64,000 nt of DNA, taken from assembly GCA_021234155.1 (NCBI GenBank), contig JAJEKV010000054.1, positions 5,193,962-5,257,961 of the forward strand. The letters are read 5' to 3'. The notes beneath the pieces are model-generated. The model saw only the letters and a list, made by a program, of their open reading frames with translations. It ran no database searches and had not been told where the DNA came from. Shown one piece after another: positions 47,901 to 60,578 of the stretch (position 1 is its first letter; each line of letters opens with the position of its first letter). This stretch comes from Isoetes taiwanensis (lineage: Eukaryota > Streptophyta > Lycopodiopsida > Isoetales > Isoetaceae). A program made the translations under genes and the position numbers.

Positions 47901-50900
47901 ATTCAGAAATAGACAGCAGATAAAACACAAGCATGGTGTTCCTGTTTGTGTTGGCACAAGAGCATCCTAGGAAATTGAACTCACAAATATCAATTTCGAA
48001 AAATGGTTGTACAGCTGGAGCAGAAGAAAGCAGGTCCCAAACCACAACCGAGGAAACCAGGTCCTAAATCACAACCTGGAAACATAGTGTTAGCCAGATC
48101 CATGTTGCTTTGCATAACAGTGCGTTTGTACGCTGTGCAAATTATGCTGGCCTCAAACCAAAATGAAGGACATGATCCGAATACAGAAGCACAAACAATA
48201 TAAAAGAACATCCCATCGCAGGGCCACAAAACCACCATTCAATATGTAGCAAATTGATAACTGCATTAAGGAACCATCAAAGGCAATCTGCAGAGGGTAA
48301 TATGTTTCAATCAGTTCCAGTATGCAAACTTTTATCATTCCTGGACGTGCGCAGTCATGTGACAGTACTCGTGCTCTTGCGTATTTTGAAAACATGCAGC
48401 AATGTGTAAAACCAGTGGGAGCCACCTTTCTAAGAATTCAAGGAAAATGGAGAATTCGGTCAGCCGATCTCCATACAGGTTTAAGCTAGACAATAGAATG
48501 GCATGCTAGTCTTTTTTAAACTGGCACCCAGCTCTTACCTTTTCTTGCCTCTTTTTGCAGATGTCCAAAATGAAGAAAGAATTGCAAATTGGCATGGTAA
48601 CTTACAAATTGTTTAAGGTCAACAATTACAGTTCCCTTCCAACAACCCAACATGCTGCTCTGGAACATAAAACCCGACATGCTGCAAGAACAAAAACCAT
48701 ATGCATTGAACATCTCAAACAAAAGGGGTGCACGAAGGACCATAATTCCATAGATACATGGTCAATCGAACAAAAGACAGAAAGTCCAGAAAACATGTGG
48801 CCCAGCATTTGGAAAATATGCTGCACTGCAAAAACAGGCAGCAGCAGATGTAACACTTCATGAAAAAAATAAGTAGAGCGAACCCTAGATGCCTTAAAGA
48901 TATGGCCTATAGAACTGATCACCATTTGGAGAACGTGTTGCATTACAACTACAGGCAGAAGAAGCTGATGCAACGTTTTTTCATGAAGAAGCCTGGTTTA
49001 AATATAATTCGTGTAGCCCTAAAGGAGGCCCAGAGCTTAGATCTCGGCTCCCCTGCTCTCCTAAACGAAATGGAAATGGATCTGGACCCACATGCTGAAG
49101 CCTGCAACTTGAAATGCTGGATGGAGCTTAAGGCATGGAAACTGCAAAATAGTAGCAAGCTCTGGTTGCAATAAGAAATATTGTGGGGTATTTTGGCTTA
49201 TCCGTCTGGCAAAAATACCTGCAGATTATAACAATGGCGAGAAACAGGAAGCAATTGATCTTAACAACATCCATTTTGAATTGAAACGGAATCCTTTTAC
49301 TCAAGCATCGGAATCGAAAATGCAAAAGCCTCTTCCACCCTTAGCAAGAAAAGAATTAACCTTCATAACTGTTCCGGCTTTTAGCAGATCACATCGATGG
49401 AGTAAAAGAAACAGGAGCTGCAAGGAAACCAAGATTCCACGCCATGGCAACGGCCGTCGGAAAGCTGAAGAATCAACATCAATGGCTCAGAATTGATAAC
49501 TAATATGCGAAAAAATGGAGAATTATTGCTTAGAGCGTTTTTGAGCTTACAGAGGGCCTTCCACTCTGCCAGACGTTCAAGTGGCAGGGGGTTTGCCCAG
49601 GAGCAACTGCACAAAAAGATGAACACCAAAAGAGGGACATTGAAGAGAGCTTGTGTTCTTCCTTGGAATGCCAAGTTGTAGGAACCAGAGAGCAACTTCT
49701 TGGCAGCATGCTAAATTTTCAAACAATTCTGCAGCCTTGAACTTCAGCACTTGTTTTGTTCTCCCTCAGCCATAGATGGCAACAGTAAAGCACAAGGCAT
49801 TTAAGAAGCAGACCTTAAGACCTTAAGAAGCAGACCTTAAGACATGGAAAACATAGACATTTAAGGTTTCCATAAAAGCTGACTACACATAAGATGTTTA
49901 GGCATAGCAGACCTGTTCGTGCTGCTGAATGCATGTGGTTGCAGATACAAAAAACAGAAAAAGCATTATGTGATTCGCAACAAAAAATGTCTATTCAGTA
50001 ATCATATTAATACAAAAATGCACCACTTGGAACTTCCATGTGATCTCCACCTATAAGAGAAGTTTCATGCAGTGCCTACATATCTATTACCTAGAAAACC
50101 TTTGTTCGGTGTGCCTTCATCAATAGAAATTTATAAAGGACTTCTCAGCTGTGACTCTAGATTATTAAGGCGCTCCAAAACGTGCTTCTGTCTACTTCCC
50201 AGCACAAGTAACTTTTTTTGAAGAGTTGTCCGAGAATACGGACTGGTCAGCTATATTCCCATTATTATTAGGCTGAAGCACAGCAGCATATGGGCATGTA
50301 ATTCCTATTTTGAACTGCAATACAGAAGACTGAAAAGTAGCTTTCATTCCATATATAAAGCAGTATCATTTTCCTTCTTAAGAAAAATAGGAGGTATTTT
50401 TTCTGGGCTGAGCACAGCCCTGGGATTGACACGTACATTTTTTCTTCATTTTTTAAAATCTTTAAAAGAAAATATTGTACTGTTGACACGTGAATCTTCC
50501 CCTTTTCTTGCTCTGCAAGCAATCCATTCTTGCACTATTCCGACGTCCGCCATAGCCAGACCTGTGCTTGCCCCTGCATACAAATCCGATCCTTCATTTT
50601 TCGCCTCAATCGCCTTCATTCTTGCATCTTGGATATGAATCTGACCACTTGGGCTCCTCCGCCTTCTTCTTAGCTTCGCATGGATATCCTGTTCATAGCA
50701 TTTCGTCCATCCTAGCTTCTGCTTCGTTTTTTCTTCCACCAAGCTTCGATTAGAACCGTGTTTAATCTATGCTGTTTACTTTTGAGCCAAATGATTCATT
50801 CCTTTTTCTTGCTTTGCCAAAACAGGGATTCAAATGGCAACAAAAATCATTTGTGATCTTTATGGGACCAAAATGTGGACGACTCTTGCAGAAGAACGGG

Positions 50901-51125
50901 CAAATCCGTTGAACTGTATGCCCAGCGAAACAGCGAGGCCGATTGATTAGCATGCAGCCAGAAAAGCAGGGCTAAACCGCCCAGGGCTGGATCTGCAGGG
51001 CCAGGACCGCCCAGGAAAGCAAAAATAGAAGACATTTGAAGAAAGTAGGGCCGAATCATCAGCCCGGCCTTACCAAGAACAGGGTGATCTACATATATTG
51101 ATAAGTTTAAATTTTAGAATGGTTA
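44996..51125. other. AT-rich gene-poor block inside element 3
   Basis: Six kilobases of AT-rich DNA with A- and T-runs (for example 46791-46804) and no frame that I can assign. Short frames near 48.0-49.7 kb on both strands have protein-like spots (GPKPQPRKPGPKSQPG at about 48030) but no motif. It resembles host intergenic or intronic sequence more than retrotransposon coding DNA, and may be an insertion into or capture by the element. Confidence 0.45.
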
Positions 51126-52108
51126 TTGAAGTGCAGTAGTCTAGAGTTAGATAAATTACTGCAGATTAAGAATGTAGGAATGGCTGTGTGGAAGCACAGT
51201 GCAACATACATGAAGGACATAAATGAGAGGAAAAATATTGGAAATAGGATAGAATGGATAATTGCAGCTGTGATTTCCCTGTTTATACTACTAGAACAGG
51301 GATCAAGAAGCATGATGGTCCAAGCCATCTTAATATAAGATTTATTATTGCAGTTGCCCTTTAATACTCAGTCCTTATTACCCAAGAAACGCATATGCAG
51401 GGCCAAGGTTTCTAAAGGGTCAGATATGTAGCTGGATTCGCAACACTGCACTAAAATATGTCTGCCAAAAAATCCAAGCAGGGAAAAACCAAACAGAAGA
51501 TTTCATGAAAGAAGAAGAGGTCGGATTGCTGGCCCCGGAAGAAAGCCGGGTTGGTCTGATCAGCCCGCAACCAGAAAATATTAAGTCAGAAGGACAAATC
51601 AGAAGGGAAAAGATACAGAATACAGAATGGTACAGAAGAATTGATTCATGCTTTTATGTGAAAGCAAGGAAAGGACACATATGAAATAATATCTCCACCT
51701 CTAGGTATGGATATGGAAGGGGCCTTGCTTGCAAGTCCACCTGGTGCCCATTTTGCTTTAAGGCATTATTTGGATGACTGAAATGGAAGTTCTAGATGTG
51801 TACTGGGAAACACTTCCTAAGGTAAATCAGAACATTGAGAACATGCTCTTTAGACTACCATTTTCTTTGATTGTGTTTTTCAGTACCTTAGGTGTATTCT
51901 CTTGCAGAATGGTCGAGCATGCCTTGGAGAAATTCTATACAGAGGGCTGATCTCCGAGAACTTTTCTTCAGATGGCCTTCAGTCACAAGATGGCCTTCAG
52001 TCACAGTTAGATCTATCCACTGAACATGGAGTCTTAGAAATAGCCAATCGTATAGAATCTGCAATTCATGTATGGCAGAGAAAAGCTCAGAATAAACAGT
52101 CTTATTAA
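51126..52108 (+). other. possible exons of an unrecognised plus-strand gene
   Basis: Two exon-like pieces. The first is 51126-51338 (LDKLLQIKNVGMAVWKHSAT, NRIEWIIAAVISLFILLEQ), with a hydrophobic segment and a stop. The second pair is about 51783-51821 (MEVLDVYWETLPK, ending at a donor-like GTAAAT) and 51907-52108 after a TTCTCTTGCAG acceptor (NGRACLGEILYRGLISENF, IANRIESAIHVWQRKAQN, stop). The second junction keeps the frame, so a short GT-AG intron (51822-51906) is plausible. An 18-bp duplication (GATGGCCTTCAGTCACA) lies in the last exon. No family is recognised. Confidence 0.35.
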
Positions 52109-52116
52109 AATACAAA

Positions 52117-55100
52117 AGAGAAACATACTAGTAAACCTTCGTGGGAAAGGTCAGATACTATGTTGGGGATCTTGAGAGGAGGTCACTACTTGCCGAGATG
52201 TGTGAAACCTTCTTTTAAGCTTGAAGCAACGATTTCCAGGATTGCCACAGACTGTACTGGATATTTATAAGATTCAATATAACAAGGTATGCATCATTTT
52301 CATGCTCAGAACGAAGCCTTATTCGAGGTTTCACTTCTGTCTTGACAACTTATATATTATGCAGGATGTTGGTCAATCAATATTGGAAAGTTATTCGAAA
52401 GTATTGGAGAGCTTACCTCATTTTGTTTAATAATTTGTTGAGTTCTACTCGCCTAGAATGAATGCCCCATTTCTTGCTTCAAATCTCATGACCCTTTTTT
52501 TTTTTTTTTTTTTTTTACATTTTGCATTCCAGCAATCTTACACCCATTATACTAAGCCATTTCCCATCCAATAACCTTTCCCATGTGCTATGTCGGTACA
52601 TGTTCTACCCCTGTAATCCCTTCTGAAATGTTCTCCACATCCCATTTGTTTACTCTCTGTGTCAAACTTAGAGACACAGTACGCCTAATCCCTCAGTCGT
52701 TCTCAAACGACTTTGCTTTCTACCTGATTCCTTTATTAACTTAAGCACCTATCATATCCTTCCATTGAAATTAATCGATTTCACTTTAATTCTAAGGTTA
52801 AAAGTCTTAGCCTCTTTAGTGAGACCTTTTTTTTGTCAGTTTCATTACTGGCCTAGCTCATCTTTCCATATCTAACATGCTCCTTTGGACCACATTGTTG
52901 CTCTTCGCCATACACGGCAGTCCAGTTGTGCATTATGTGTAATATTATAATTGCAACTTCTATACTATGGCCACAAAATGGCAAAGGACAAATCACACCA
53001 GTGGCATGGTGGTTGCTTTGGGCCCTCCCCACCAACTTTCAGCAACCCATGCTCTGTCTAGGGGTGGTAAAACCCCTTCAAACTTGGAAGATTAGGAGAT
53101 GTAGTGTCTTCAATGAAAGGATATGGATAATGTATTGTAATTGAACACTTCATGTTTTGCTCCTTTGTGAAATCCATTTGTTTAGGACAGACGAAGATAT
53201 TGCAATTGCTAGTTTTAGAATATGGTAAGTTCAAATCCTGCATGTTCTTTCGCATCTCAAGGATGTCCAGAATTGAGACCTATTCGACTGAGCACAAAAC
53301 TTCTTTTGCAGCGAATTGGAAAAGAGAAAGTTTAGGAGTATTGTAAGTTCAAATCCTGCATGTTCTTTCGCATCTCAAGGATGTCGAATTGAGATCTATT
53401 CGATTTGAGCACAAAACTTCTTTTTGCAACGAATTGGAGAGAGAAATGTTTGGCGCGACATAAGGACCTCGCCGATAAATTTCTTGTAGTAGATAATGGA
53501 ACTACAATTTCTAAACCCATCCTTTTCCCCCTAATACCCATGCTTTGCAATAAGAACGTGCAGTGATAAAAACTGGCTGGTTCTAGGTAGATGCAAAAGC
53601 ATGGTAATAAACCTAAAGTTAACCTTCTCATGTATTTGGCAATCCTAGAGGCGTGACCCATGTCCATACGAGAACAATTGGATTTTTAGTTTGTTCACTT
53701 GAAATTAACCACGGATCCATTACATAATTATTCTATAACTTTCCAAATCGTTACCTTTGTGCCACGTGAATGCAATTATCGATTATGTCGGCCAGATTAG
53801 GGTGTACACGTGGCAATCTTGAACATATAACTAATGGGAAGAAAATATAGAGAAATCACTACACTATGTACCTTTGATCATCGAAGCTGAAGCTAGTTGC
53901 ACCCATCATCGGACATGCTAGTTAAGATCGGTTTCCAAACAAGAACCTAACAAATAAGAAAACTGAAATCATTAGATTGACAAAAATGCCAAAATGCACA
54001 AAGGCATTTCCGAAAAGCTGCAATAGGCGGACCTCGTTCAATATTGTTCCAGCTGCTACCTTCATGTTGCCGAGTGAGTCACCCCATAGTCTCATGGAAT
54101 ATAGCAAGCATTTCTCTCTAACACATCCTATACTTATTTAGCACAAGTTTTATAATTTGAAGGTCCAATTGTCTTAACTGTTTTTGACCTAAACATGCTA
54201 TGTGATATAGATTTAATTGAATCGCGCCAAATTCCATCTGAACAGAGTTATTGCTTAATCCATAGCCCAGCAGATGGGCTTCCCTATTCTCCTTTGCTAT
54301 ACTTCCCTACATTGAACAGCATAATAAGAACTTCAATGACTTGCCTATAAATTTTGTAGCGGACAAAGGTTTCACTTACATGCGCGAGTCCTCGCGATCG
54401 AGAACCCACTCATTGAACCTCGGTAACTTGCTTGTCAAATGCGGACTTTACCAGCGTGGCAGGAAGCGGTCGCTTTGTGCCATACCCAAAAGAGGCACAT
54501 AGTGTCTTTAGTCCGCTAAAAGCAAATGTCTTCACAAGTTTGCTCAAGCGAATATCTTACGCCTTCGCTTTAAATGCGGACAACGAAATAATCCTCGGTT
54601 TGTCGGATCTTCACATCCTGCAACAATGTTCCAATCTTGAGTTGATATAGAAAGTAGCATATGCAAAAGATCATTAAGCATGGAGGCAAAGTTAGACATC
54701 GTTTGACTGTACAATTTTGCAGGTTTATGGACTGGAGCAAAGCGTGAATACTTAAAAATCTTTCATGGTGCAAGACTACATAAGTAACGTCCTTCTCAAT
54801 ACTATGGTGGGTGCTCACTGTGGCTTTTATTTGCAAGCTTATGTACTTTCTCTCTAGTATCACTTTCAAGCCTTAAGATCAAACAAAATATTATGTGTAA
54901 TGCACAGATTGTGGACTGCAAAGGTGGATTATGTCTCCAACTATTCGTGATGCACAGATTGTAAATGCAAGAGGGATTATCCAAAAACAAAAAGTTCTGA
55001 TAAAAGCAAGCATACCTTACACATGAGGGTGGTTCTTGGCCCTGTATGAAGCTGCAATGCAAGTAAAAGGGCATCATAATTTGATCCTAAAAACTTTAAA

Positions 55101-55125
55101 ATGCTGTAACCTTCGATTCTTGAAA
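52117..55125. other. AT-rich stretch with T-run and minor repeats
   Basis: Gene-poor. Contains a 22-base T run at about 52495-52516. A possible minus-strand exon-like piece lies near 53995-54110 but lacks good splice sites. Confidence 0.4.
53225..53455. repeat. 118-bp tandem duplication
   Basis: Two copies starting GTAAGTTCAAATCCTGC (53225-53342 and 53343 to about 53455), diverged by small indels. Confidence 0.88.
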
Positions 55126-55882
55126 TTACGGTTTAATGGCACATTCGGCAATTGAGGAGCATGTAGCCGTGTCTGAGCTGGTTTTGCACCGGTTGAGCTC
55201 GGGACTACACCCAATTCGAGAATCCGAGAAGCCAGAATTTTTCCTCGACCTAAGCTTGAGAGTTCTTAGATTGAAGCCCAACCGGGGCTGCCATAACCTT
55301 TTTTCTTGGCGGCCCCATAATGATACAAACCCACACGCGGCGCACAAGAAACTTCCCGAAGCCATTAAATCTGCATAACCAGCTCTAGAAAGCCTAATTC
55401 CGGTTCCTAAAAGTGCCATAGTTGTGCGATCAAAAGAAAGACAAATCAAAAGACATATAATCAAGAACAGAGGTTTATTTACCTTTCATGAAGTTCTTTG
55501 CATTCCATGCCGTAGCCTGGAAGAAAAAAATGCATAGAAAATAGTTGATGCTCTGCTTTTTTTTGGAGGAATGCAAGAAAGAAATCTGAGGTACCATGGC
55601 AGAGAAAGACGAGGCCCTTAACTTCTTGGCTAATGGGAACCCAACGGCAAGTGAAGAGTCGGATTCCTCTGCTATTGTAGACAAAATCCTATGCAAAAAA
55701 CGCGAATCCAATAATGCCCACACAAAATAACCGAAATAAAAAGCGATCTGCATTAGGAAAATGAGAAAAACCCCACATGCCCATATGAGGGACAGTGCAA
55801 CAAAGGGCAACGATGATCCGGAGCTTGAACAGGTTCCCGCCTGAGAGGCTGCTATAGGAGACGAAATGTGGCCGTAACCCAA
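55126..55882 (-). CDS. predicted three-exon membrane protein, function unknown
   Basis: Minus-strand model with exon 1 at 55882-55595, exon 2 at 55516-55483 and exon 3 at 55406-55126. Both introns (78 and 76 bp) are GT-AG with pyrimidine-rich acceptors. The joined length is 603 bp, a complete 200-residue frame, which supports the model. Exon 1 starts MGYGHISSPIAASQAG and holds one or two membrane segments (FVALSLIWACGVFLIFLM, IAFYFGYFVWALL). The rest is basic and serine-rich (LGFNLRTLKLRSRKNSGFS). I recognise no family. It is divergent from the gag of element 3, with about 390 bp and a TA-rich possible shared promoter (56160-56240) between them. It may be a host gene trapped between parts of the element, or a chance model. 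Confidence 0.4.
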
Positions 55883-56268
55883 CCTAGATGGATCCGAATG
55901 CTACATAGCAGAAATCGAAGCTGGGCACGGATCAGGAACTGGACGAAGGCAGGGGATCATTTGGGGGTTTTAACGTGGGCCGTCCAGATCTGAGATGGAC
56001 GGCCAGGATTCCAAGATCTACATTCAATATAATCCAACGGCCTTAATCAAAAGCCCCAATTTAAGTGGGTTGCTTGGGAGGATGACGTGGCTTCCTCTCG
56101 GCCGTCGGATTTCACAATCTGGACCGTCCAGACGGCGACACCTCGGGTCGGAAACAAGGGGGCAGCTTATATAATTGTATATATATGATTGATATCTCTT
56201 TTTGTATATAATTGCTCCCTCAAATTGTATAAACAAGTAAAACAACGTAACACACAAAACAAGAACTA
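55883..56268. promoter_or_regulatory. intergenic region, possible divergent promoter
   Basis: Between the minus-strand spliced gene and gag of element 3. GC-richer up to 56150 with repeated GACGG/CCGTC wording (GGGCCGTCCAGATCTGAGATGGACGGCC at 55977-56004 could fold), then a TATATAATTGTATATATATG stretch at 56168-56187. GAGGGAG at 43890 and CTCCCTC at 56214 are opposed at the two ends of the 12-kb AT-rich block. Confidence 0.35.
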
Positions 56269-57560
56269 ATGATCAGAATATACTCTAATGTGCATGCAGC
56301 TAGAGTACCTAGAAACCTTGATGAACACAGGCAGCGAGAACAAGGACGTACCCCACCAAGGCGCTTCCAGCCGAGGAATTTGCGCCCAGAATTCGATGCG
56401 GTAACACCGGAGGAGGAGCTATCCCAAATCAGATCTGACATCCACGACATAAGGGCATTGCTAAAGCGTGGGCGCCAGCAGCAGGGGGGAGGACAGACCA
56501 TAATGTGCCCTTGCCGGAAACGCCACCGGGCCGAACAAAGGCAACGAAGGAAGAGAAGCGTAAGGAGAAGATCTCCTAGCGGGATCCTCAAGCTCCAAAC
56601 CGGATACGCACTGCATCGGAAGAGCAGGAAGAAGAGGCACGAGGTCACCTAAGCAGATCCAAACCGCGGATGGGGGACAGATCACGATCGACTACCGTAA
56701 GAAAGTTGACTCCGCCCTTAGTAATGTGTGGAAAGCCAGAAAGTTAGAGCAGTTTTCAGGGGAAAACAGATCCGGAATGGAAGCAGAGGCATGGCTGGAT
56801 GAGATGAGTGAGTATGGCAACGCCTATGGCATGAAAGATAAAGACAAAGGCGTGGTAGCAACAGCAGCAAACCTCAAGGGTGCAGCCTTTAATTTGGTGG
56901 AAGGGGTATGCCAAAGCACATAAAATTTGAAAGCGGGGGACGGTTGCAAATTCGGGAAGTTTGCCAAGGCGTTCAAACATCATTATGTACCAAGAGAACA
57001 TAAGTGCAACATGATGCAGCAGTTTTATAGGCTGCAATAGGGCAACAAATCAGTCCAGAAATACACGGAGGAATTCATGAGACTAAGGCTTTATGTGCCA
57101 AAGTTGAGCGAAAAGCATGCGGTGGAAGGCTATATTGAAGGCTTGAACGATGAGATCCATAAGCTTGTAAGGGCAATAAACCCGAAGTCAGGTCGAGGGC
57201 GAAGCAAAGGCCATAAGTTTGCAAGGGACAGGTCCACAAGAGCGGGCTTCAAAGGCAGTGATATTTCGGGATAAGGGGAAGAGCCGCGGGGGCTATAGCC
57301 CAAGGGCGGCAAGCCCAGTAGCTAGCAAGACGCGAAGACAATTCAAATTATGGGAAGCAAGGCAACACAAGTAGTGGCAAAGGAGGAAAAGCGGGTAAGC
57401 TTCAAGGAGCAAGGAGCCAAGTCTAACTACTCCCAAGCGGTGAGGCAATTTCTGCAGATCCATTCCCAAGGAAAAGAAGCGGGAATGTATAGAGAAGCGG
57501 TTGTGTTTCAGATGCTTCCGGCCGAGGGCATAGGACCAACAACCGCCCCTCGATTATGAA
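56269..57560 (+). pseudogene. gag: Gag of element 3, frameshifted
   Basis: Starts at ATG 56269. The N-terminal part has FDAVTPEEELSQIRSDIHDIRALL and then an Arg/Lys-rich tail. After frame changes the capsid domain reads FSGENRSGMEAEAWLDEMSEY, KGVVATAANLKGAAFNLVEG, then KSVQKYTEEFMRLRLYVP and AVEGYIEGLNDEIHKLV. This is the normal retrotransposon gag domain of the chromovirus group. No complete zinc knuckle could be read between 57280 and 57500. Several stops and shifts make it non-functional as read. Confidence 0.7.
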
Positions 57561-57689
57561 TGCGGCATTGGCGTAGCTGGGATGGGAGACACCATCGGGG
57601 ACTTGAGACGGCGACGGAAGCACCGGGATTACATCCATGGTGAGTGTCACATCTTTGCGGCTATTGATCTGAGGGAATGAAAAGTCAAG

Positions 57690-58260
57690 ATAAAGTGATC
57701 TCAACGGCCGGAAAAGCCCAAGAGAAATCCTTTATAGTATTGATAGACTCGAAGCGGTCATAATTTTGCATCCCCTAGGATGGTAAGCATGTTGAAGTTA
57801 AAGCCGTTAAAGTCCAAGCCCGGGCCGGTGGTGTTAGCCAATGGAGCAATTAGGCATACAAATGGGGAAGAGAATAAACTTCAATGTAGACTTGCGGTGT
57901 TAATGTTGCGTTGGGAGCGGAAGTCATGAATATAGGCAAGTATGATCTCATTATTGGAATGGAATATCTTGGACCAGCGGGAGCAATCATCGATTGTGGG
58001 AAACGTAAAGGTGACCTTAACAACGCCCAGAGGGCAAAGTCATCGAAATCACAGGGTAAAAAAGTAACCCCAATCATGCAATGCATGAGTAGCGAAAAAT
58101 TGCTTAAGTGCATAAGAAAGCGGCCGTGGTGGCCTATCTCCTTAAGCTTGAGCTCCAAGATCGAGAGAGCCGAGAGAAATAAAGAGATCAAAGAATCTAG
58201 CAAGCTTCCCGGGCCAATAGCAAAGTTGATCGAGGAATTTCACGACTTGTTCCCCCGATG
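57690..58260 (+). pseudogene. protease remnant of element 3
   Basis: IVLIDS at about 57735 is where the active-site loop should be, followed by garbled sequence. The end of the domain is clear: GAEVMNIGKYDLIIGMEYLG and AIIDCGKRKGDL. The linker to RT contains SSKIERAERNKEI and AKLIEEFHDLFP, the usual lead-in to gypsy RT. Confidence 0.65.
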
Positions 58261-58289
58261 AGATTAAGCGACTTAAGCCCTATAGAGGA

Positions 58290-59175
58290 GTCGAAAGTGT
58301 GAAATAGCACTTGAACACGGGACGAAGCCTACAAGCAAGCAAGGCACCTTATAGGATGTCAACCGAGGAGTTGACAGAGTTAAAAAGCGATTGCAAGAAT
58401 TGCTAGACTTAGGGTTCATAAGACCTAGTGTCTCCCCGTTCGAGCCCCTATTCTCTTTGTGAAGAAGAAGGATGGGAGCCTTAGGATGTGCATTGATTAC
58501 CGCCCGGTTAAATAAGCACACCATCAAAAATAAGTATGCCTTGCCTAGGTGAGATGACTTAATGGATCGATTTGCGGGGAACAAAGATCTTCTCCAAAAT
58601 AGATCTCGGATCGGGATATCACCAGATTAGGATCAAGGAGGAAGACATTCATAAGACGGCGTCAGGACAAGATATGGGCACTATGAGTTCCACGGTTATG
58701 CCCTTTGGATTGTCTAATGCACCAGCAACATTCATGAGATTAATGAACCACGGCGTCTCCGCGAATTTCTAGATTCCTTCATCATAGTCTTCTTCGATGA
58801 TATCTTGGTTTTTACAGCAAGTCGTGGAGGAGCACGCCCAACACTTGAGGAAGGTGCTTGAAAAGTTAAGAAGGCATCAACTCTTTGGGTTATCGGCGTG
58901 CCGCCGAACGGAAAGAGTGGAGTACTTGGGGCACGTGATCACGCCAGAAGGCATTTCCACGAGACCACGCGAAGATAGAAGCCGCGTGATCGGGCTGGCG
59001 GCACCAAAGAATACGATGAAGTCGGGGAGCTTCCTAGGGCTAGCAGGCTATTATAGAAGATTTGTCAAGAATTTTGCCAAGGTAGCGGCGCCATTAACGG
59101 ATCTCACAAAAGGTGGGAAGATAAAAGATTGGGCAGCCCATTGGCAAAACAAGGCCCGAGAAAGCATTTGAGACG
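58290..59175 (+). pseudogene. pol: reverse transcriptase remnant of element 3
   Basis: Motifs in several frames: [66 protein letters not shown], then IVFFDDILVFT with the catalytic DD at about 58795, EHAQHLRKVLEKLRRHQLF, VEYLGHVITPEGIS and FLGLAGYYRRFVKNFAKVAAPL. This is a chromovirus-type RT with all blocks present but at least four frame breaks. Confidence 0.8.
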
Positions 59176-59960
59176 CTTAAAGGAAGCTTTGACGACGGCG
59201 CCCGGTATTGGTCTTGCCGGATCCGACCAAAGATAAGCTTGTAGCAACCGATGCTAGCGGAGGATAGCGGCAGCGCAGATCCTCATGCAGGAGGAGGAAA
59301 GAGTAGTGGCCTATGATTCCAAGAAGTTGAACGCGCCGAAAGCAAATACTACCTAACGCATGATCAGGAGCTCCGGCTATAGTAAGGGCTTTAAGAATTT
59401 GGAGGCATTATTTATTGGGAAGAAAATTCCAGTTAGACCACAGATCATCAAAGCCTCCAATATATATTTCTGCTTGGCAGCTCCTTAATTTGAGGCAAAG
59501 GAGATGGATGGAATTCTTGGAAGAATATGACTTTGAAATAAGTTATAAGCCGGGGAAGCTCAATGTGGTTGGGCCCCTTTCGGGGAAGCCCTTGGCAACC
59601 AGAATTCATTGTAACGCCATATCAACACTTGTAAGTGAGTTTGGCAAGAAGATTGAGGAAGCATTGCCGACGGACTTCGACTTCAAGGAAGTTTGGGCGA
59701 GCCTTTCCAAAGAGGCCAGGACCGACAAGGAAAGGGAGATGTTCAGGCACTATAAGAAGGAAGGGAACTTGCTATATTATAAAAACAAATTGTGTGTACC
59801 AAAATCTTCGCAAGTTAGAAAGCTTATTTTGAATGATACACACAATAGTCCCATAGCAGGGCATGCAGGGTTCATGAAGACATATTTCAAGATTAGAAGT
59901 CTACTTCTGTCCCACGGAAGTAGACGACCTCGAGAGAAAGGAGGTCATTGAGAGATGCAT
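59176..59960 (+). pseudogene. RNase H and truncated integrase of element 3
   Basis: RNase H pieces VATDAS (first Asp), VVAYDSKKLN, FQLDHRSSKPP and LNLRQRRWMEFLEEYDFEISYKPGKLNVV. The integrase begins with YYKNKLCVPKSSQVRKLIL, HNSPIAGHAGFMKTYFKIR (His pair of the zinc finger) and a degraded VIERCID. No catalytic core (no DFIGP, DRG.QF or AES motif) follows. The integrase core has been deleted, so this copy could not integrate on its own. Confidence 0.75.
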
Positions 59961-60578
59961 TGATAGGAAAAGCACCTTTAGCCCCATATATGCTTTGATA
60001 GGAGGAATCTATCCTTCACGCCCCATATACGGGAAGGATATCCTCCACGTTGGGTAACTAGAGGTGTAGGCATGAGCGGCATATAGGCATATAGGCGCTA
60101 TCTTTTCGGCCAGGATGGGAGAAACATAATCTTCCTATGCCGAAGAGATATGCCTTGCATCCATATAATTGTATTTAATGGGTGGTTCCCTTACAACCAA
60201 CCCTTATAATAATAATTAAATATATACTAACGTAAGGTACATCCCTTGCAGCAACTAGAAGGACCGAAGGGAGGAGGGTAGCGCTACAAGAACTCACAAC
60301 GCATAGTTTTGCCATAATGTGTTGTGAGGAGGCTTAAGGAAGTTTTTTAGTTAAAACCTTAAAGCTATAATTGGCGTTAATTTTTTGTTATAGTCGATTA
60401 TGAAGTAGAGGACGGAAGAGCCTCTCACCATAGTACAATTACTGATAAACTATAAAAATTACACGGGGTGATTAATATAATATGGATATGTAAGTGTTGT
60501 AATTGCGGGATATATGCGGTACCCAAGGTGGGGGGAGGCGGCGTGATCCGAGGGCGCATCAAGTCAAGGTGGGGAGAA
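59961..60578 (+). other. 3' untranslated region and polypurine tract of element 3
   Basis: Noncoding, with CATATAGGCATATAGGCG and a conserved GGTGGTTCCCTTACAACCA shared with the chromovirus relic at 33.46 kb. AAGGTGGGGAGAA at 60566-60578 is the polypurine tract directly against the 3' LTR. Confidence 0.6.

Noticed and set aside
51126-51338. Assignment of the exon-like piece to the DUF155/RMND1 family
   Set aside because: Only a vague resemblance of the RIEWII hydrophobic end; not enough to name.
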